DNA of 64,000 nt, taken from assembly GCA_964540105.1 (NCBI GenBank), contig CAZILL010000001.1:558001-622000 (forward strand), in the 5' to 3' direction. Each line of letters opens with the position of its first letter. The first letter of the stretch is position 1. Shown piece after piece: positions 62,934 through 64,000 of this stretch. The DNA is from DATKJY01 sp964540105. GTDB taxonomy: Bacteria; Zixibacteria; MSB-5A5; GN15; FEB-12. The translations under genes and the position numbers were made by a program. The notes under the pieces were generated by a model, which did no database searches, had not been told where the DNA came from, and saw only the letters and a program-made list of their open reading frames with translations.

Positions 62934-63563
62934 TTACTTCAATCCGGGAAGCAATTCAAGAAGGCCGGTGGCGATGAACTCGACCGCGATTGCGACCAGC
63001 AGGAGTCCCATCAGTCGCGTAAAGTTATTCAGCCCGGTCCTGCCAAGCTTTCGGCTGAGCGGTATTGATAACCTCAGGCAGACCCAGACCATCAGGGAGA
63101 CGATCAGAATCGACGACAAGAGAGTCAGCCTGGACTGCCAGCTCTCGTCGCGGTGCGCGTAAATGATGATGGTCGTGATCGCCGCCGGCCCTGCGAGCAG
63201 CGGGACAGCCAGCGGGACAATCGCCACATTCTGTTTGTGCTCAGCCTCGCGAGCCTCTTCGGGCGTCTGCTTGGCCAGGCTGAGTTTGGCGTTGAGCATA
63301 GAGATCGCCAGGAGGAGAATCAGGATACCCCCGCCCACCTGAAACGAGGCCACCCTGATGCCAAAGAAGTGCAGAACCGCCTCTCCGACGAGACAAGAGA
63401 TCATCAAGACAACACAGGCCGAGATCGCCGCAACGCGCGCAGTGTGCGAGCGTTCTGACTCGCTCTGATCTGAAGTCAGGCTGACGAATACCGGGATTGC
63501 TCCAAGCGGATCGACAATGACAATGATTGCGGTCAGTATTTCCAGATAATCGTGCCACTGCAT
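62934..63563 (-). CDS. MarC family membrane protein
   Basis: A 209-residue protein with six TMs. IVIVDPLGAIPVFVSLTSDQS at the N-terminus and VPLAVPLLAGPAAITTIIIYA (in part) are MarC signatures. Despite its name, MarC has no proven multidrug-resistance role; some members are reported to affect amino-acid or small-molecule export. It converges with eno and is divergent from the ftsB-like gene. Confidence 0.9.
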   Translation of the reverse strand: MQWHDYLEILTAIIVIVDPLGAIPVFVSLTSDQSESERSHTARVAAISACVVLMISCLVGEAVLHFFGIRVASFQVGGGILILLLAISMLNAKLSLAKQTPEEAREAEHKQNVAIVPLAVPLLAGPAAITTIIIYAHRDESWQSRLTLLSSILIVSLMVWVCLRLSIPLSRKLGRTGLNNFTRLMGLLLVAIAVEFIATGLLELLPGLK

Positions 63564-63719
63564 AATCGCGTATCCTGTCCGAGCAAATTGCCGCGTGCAT
63601 CCTACGTCGAAGAGAACGGAAAGACAAGTTTATGTTTTCGAGGGCATTCTGTCTCTGATTTGCACGGTCGCGGCATATTTATATTGTGCAGCGGTTTTGC
63701 GCCCATATATCTTCAAGGC

Positions 63720-64000
63720 ATGCCTCGACGAGTCCGTCAGAAACCGTCACTTCTGGCCCCGGCCAGTGATCTCATCAAGCGATTATCCGGCGAGAACGCC
63801 CGGCTGCGTCGCCGGCTCGTCTTCGCGGGTTATTGCGGCGTCGCCCTCTTTTTTGCGTATTCCGTTGCCAGCGATACCTACGGCGTTCCCAGAATTCTCC
63901 GGCTCGAGATGGAGAAGCGGGTGCTATCCGACGCCAACAGGCGCCAGACGGCTCAGCTCATCGATAATATTCGTGAGCGCAACCTGCTCTTGAACGACCG
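63720..64000 (+). CDS. ftsB: FtsB/DivIC-like septum formation initiator (3' end outside window)
   Basis: An open frame from the ATG at 63720 to the window end, 93 codons seen. A basic N-terminus (MPRRVRQKPSLLAPASD in part) precedes one membrane segment (about 33-50: LVFAGYCGVALFFAYSVAS). A leucine- and basic-rich coiled coil follows (EMEKRVLSDANRRQTAQLIDN in part). This is the FtsB/DivIC layout, part of the FtsQLB division complex. In many bacteria ftsB follows eno. An upstream TTGCAC with TATTGT (63660-63687 region) may be its promoter. Confidence 0.75.
   Translation, partial: MPRRVRQKPSLLAPASDLIKRLSGENARLRRRLVFAGYCGVALFFAYSVASDTYGVPRILRLEMEKRVLSDANRRQTAQLIDNIRERNLLLND

Noticed and set aside
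63595..63993. A 132-codon plus-strand frame near the window end
   Set aside because: It lies in another frame over the ftsB-like gene and its own promoter region, has no domain, and has no ribosome site.
1..64000. tRNA/rRNA genes, CRISPR arrays, insertion sequences or prophage
   Set aside because: I saw no repeat-spacer pattern, transposase, integrase, terminal inverted repeats or tRNA T-loop signature in any gap.

Overview
This window comes from a diderm (outer-membrane) bacterium, most likely an uncultured lineage of the FCB superphylum (Zixibacteria, Latescibacteria or KSB1-like). Three secreted proteins end in the same C-terminal sorting domain (a NYPNPFN motif, a short beta domain, then VYLYR and a basic tail) that FCB-type type IX secretion cargo carries. 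Kdo synthesis (kdsA, kdsC, kdsD), a lipid A acyltransferase, LptC and LolC/D-type lipoprotein transport show an LPS-bearing outer membrane. A McsA-McsB-ClpC protein-arginine-kinase module, better known from Firmicutes, lies directly downstream of the Lol genes. The phylum assignment is inference, because no rRNA gene is present.

Layout. 1-2.3 kb: tail of a secreted protein and a polytopic GT-C-like protein with TPRs. 2.3-5.2 kb (minus): a umuDC error-prone polymerase operon, a DUF6526 membrane protein and a double-YHS metal-binding protein. 5.6-8.0 kb: a histidine kinase and sigma-54-type response regulator pair. 8.1-10.4 kb (minus): an SDR epimerase and an AI-2E family permease. 10.8-12.9 kb: a very basic SANT/Myb-like protein, a PDZ protein and a DUF4430 lipoprotein. 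13-17.7 kb: Kdo and LPS assembly. 17.8-29.1 kb (plus): GT22-like transferase, HhH protein, PilM-like protein, coaD, lysS, lolC/E, lolD, mcsA, mcsB, clpC. 29.3-32.8 kb: rpmA, an FG-GAP secreted protein and fumC. 33.2-36.9 kb: the classic ffh-rpsP-khpA-rimM-trmD-rplS operon. 37-40.4 kb: rsmD, rnhB, yraN, a small membrane protein and ispG. 40.4-51.7 kb (minus): one long tightly packed run of amidohydrolase, beta-propeller, ybbR, tsaD, radical SAM, rsmB, PASTA protein and rqcH. 51.9-54.9 kb: mntH, uspA and an unrecognised two-domain protein. 54.9-57.9 kb: a subtilase. 58-61.4 kb: DUF6125, an epimerase, a GT-C glycosyltransferase and a CPXCG protein. 61.5-64 kb: enolase, marC and the start of an ftsB-like gene.

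Most of the window is ordinary chromosomal core. I see no insertion sequence, prophage, CRISPR array, tRNA or rRNA gene. The best candidates for something new are: (1) a UmuD homologue in which both catalytic dyad residues are replaced (Ser to Asn, Lys to Arg), with an operator-like dyad over its promoter; (2) a 368-residue protein with a SLOG/DprA-like N-terminal half and a C-terminal half resembling AbiGi/DUF2971-type proteins; (3) a recurrent promoter pattern, TTGCCN, 16 bp, TATATT or TAAATT, upstream of five unrelated genes; (4) a His-rich-loop sensor kinase divergent from a double-YHS protein; (5) a 129-residue SANT protein with 34 basic and 2 acidic residues.
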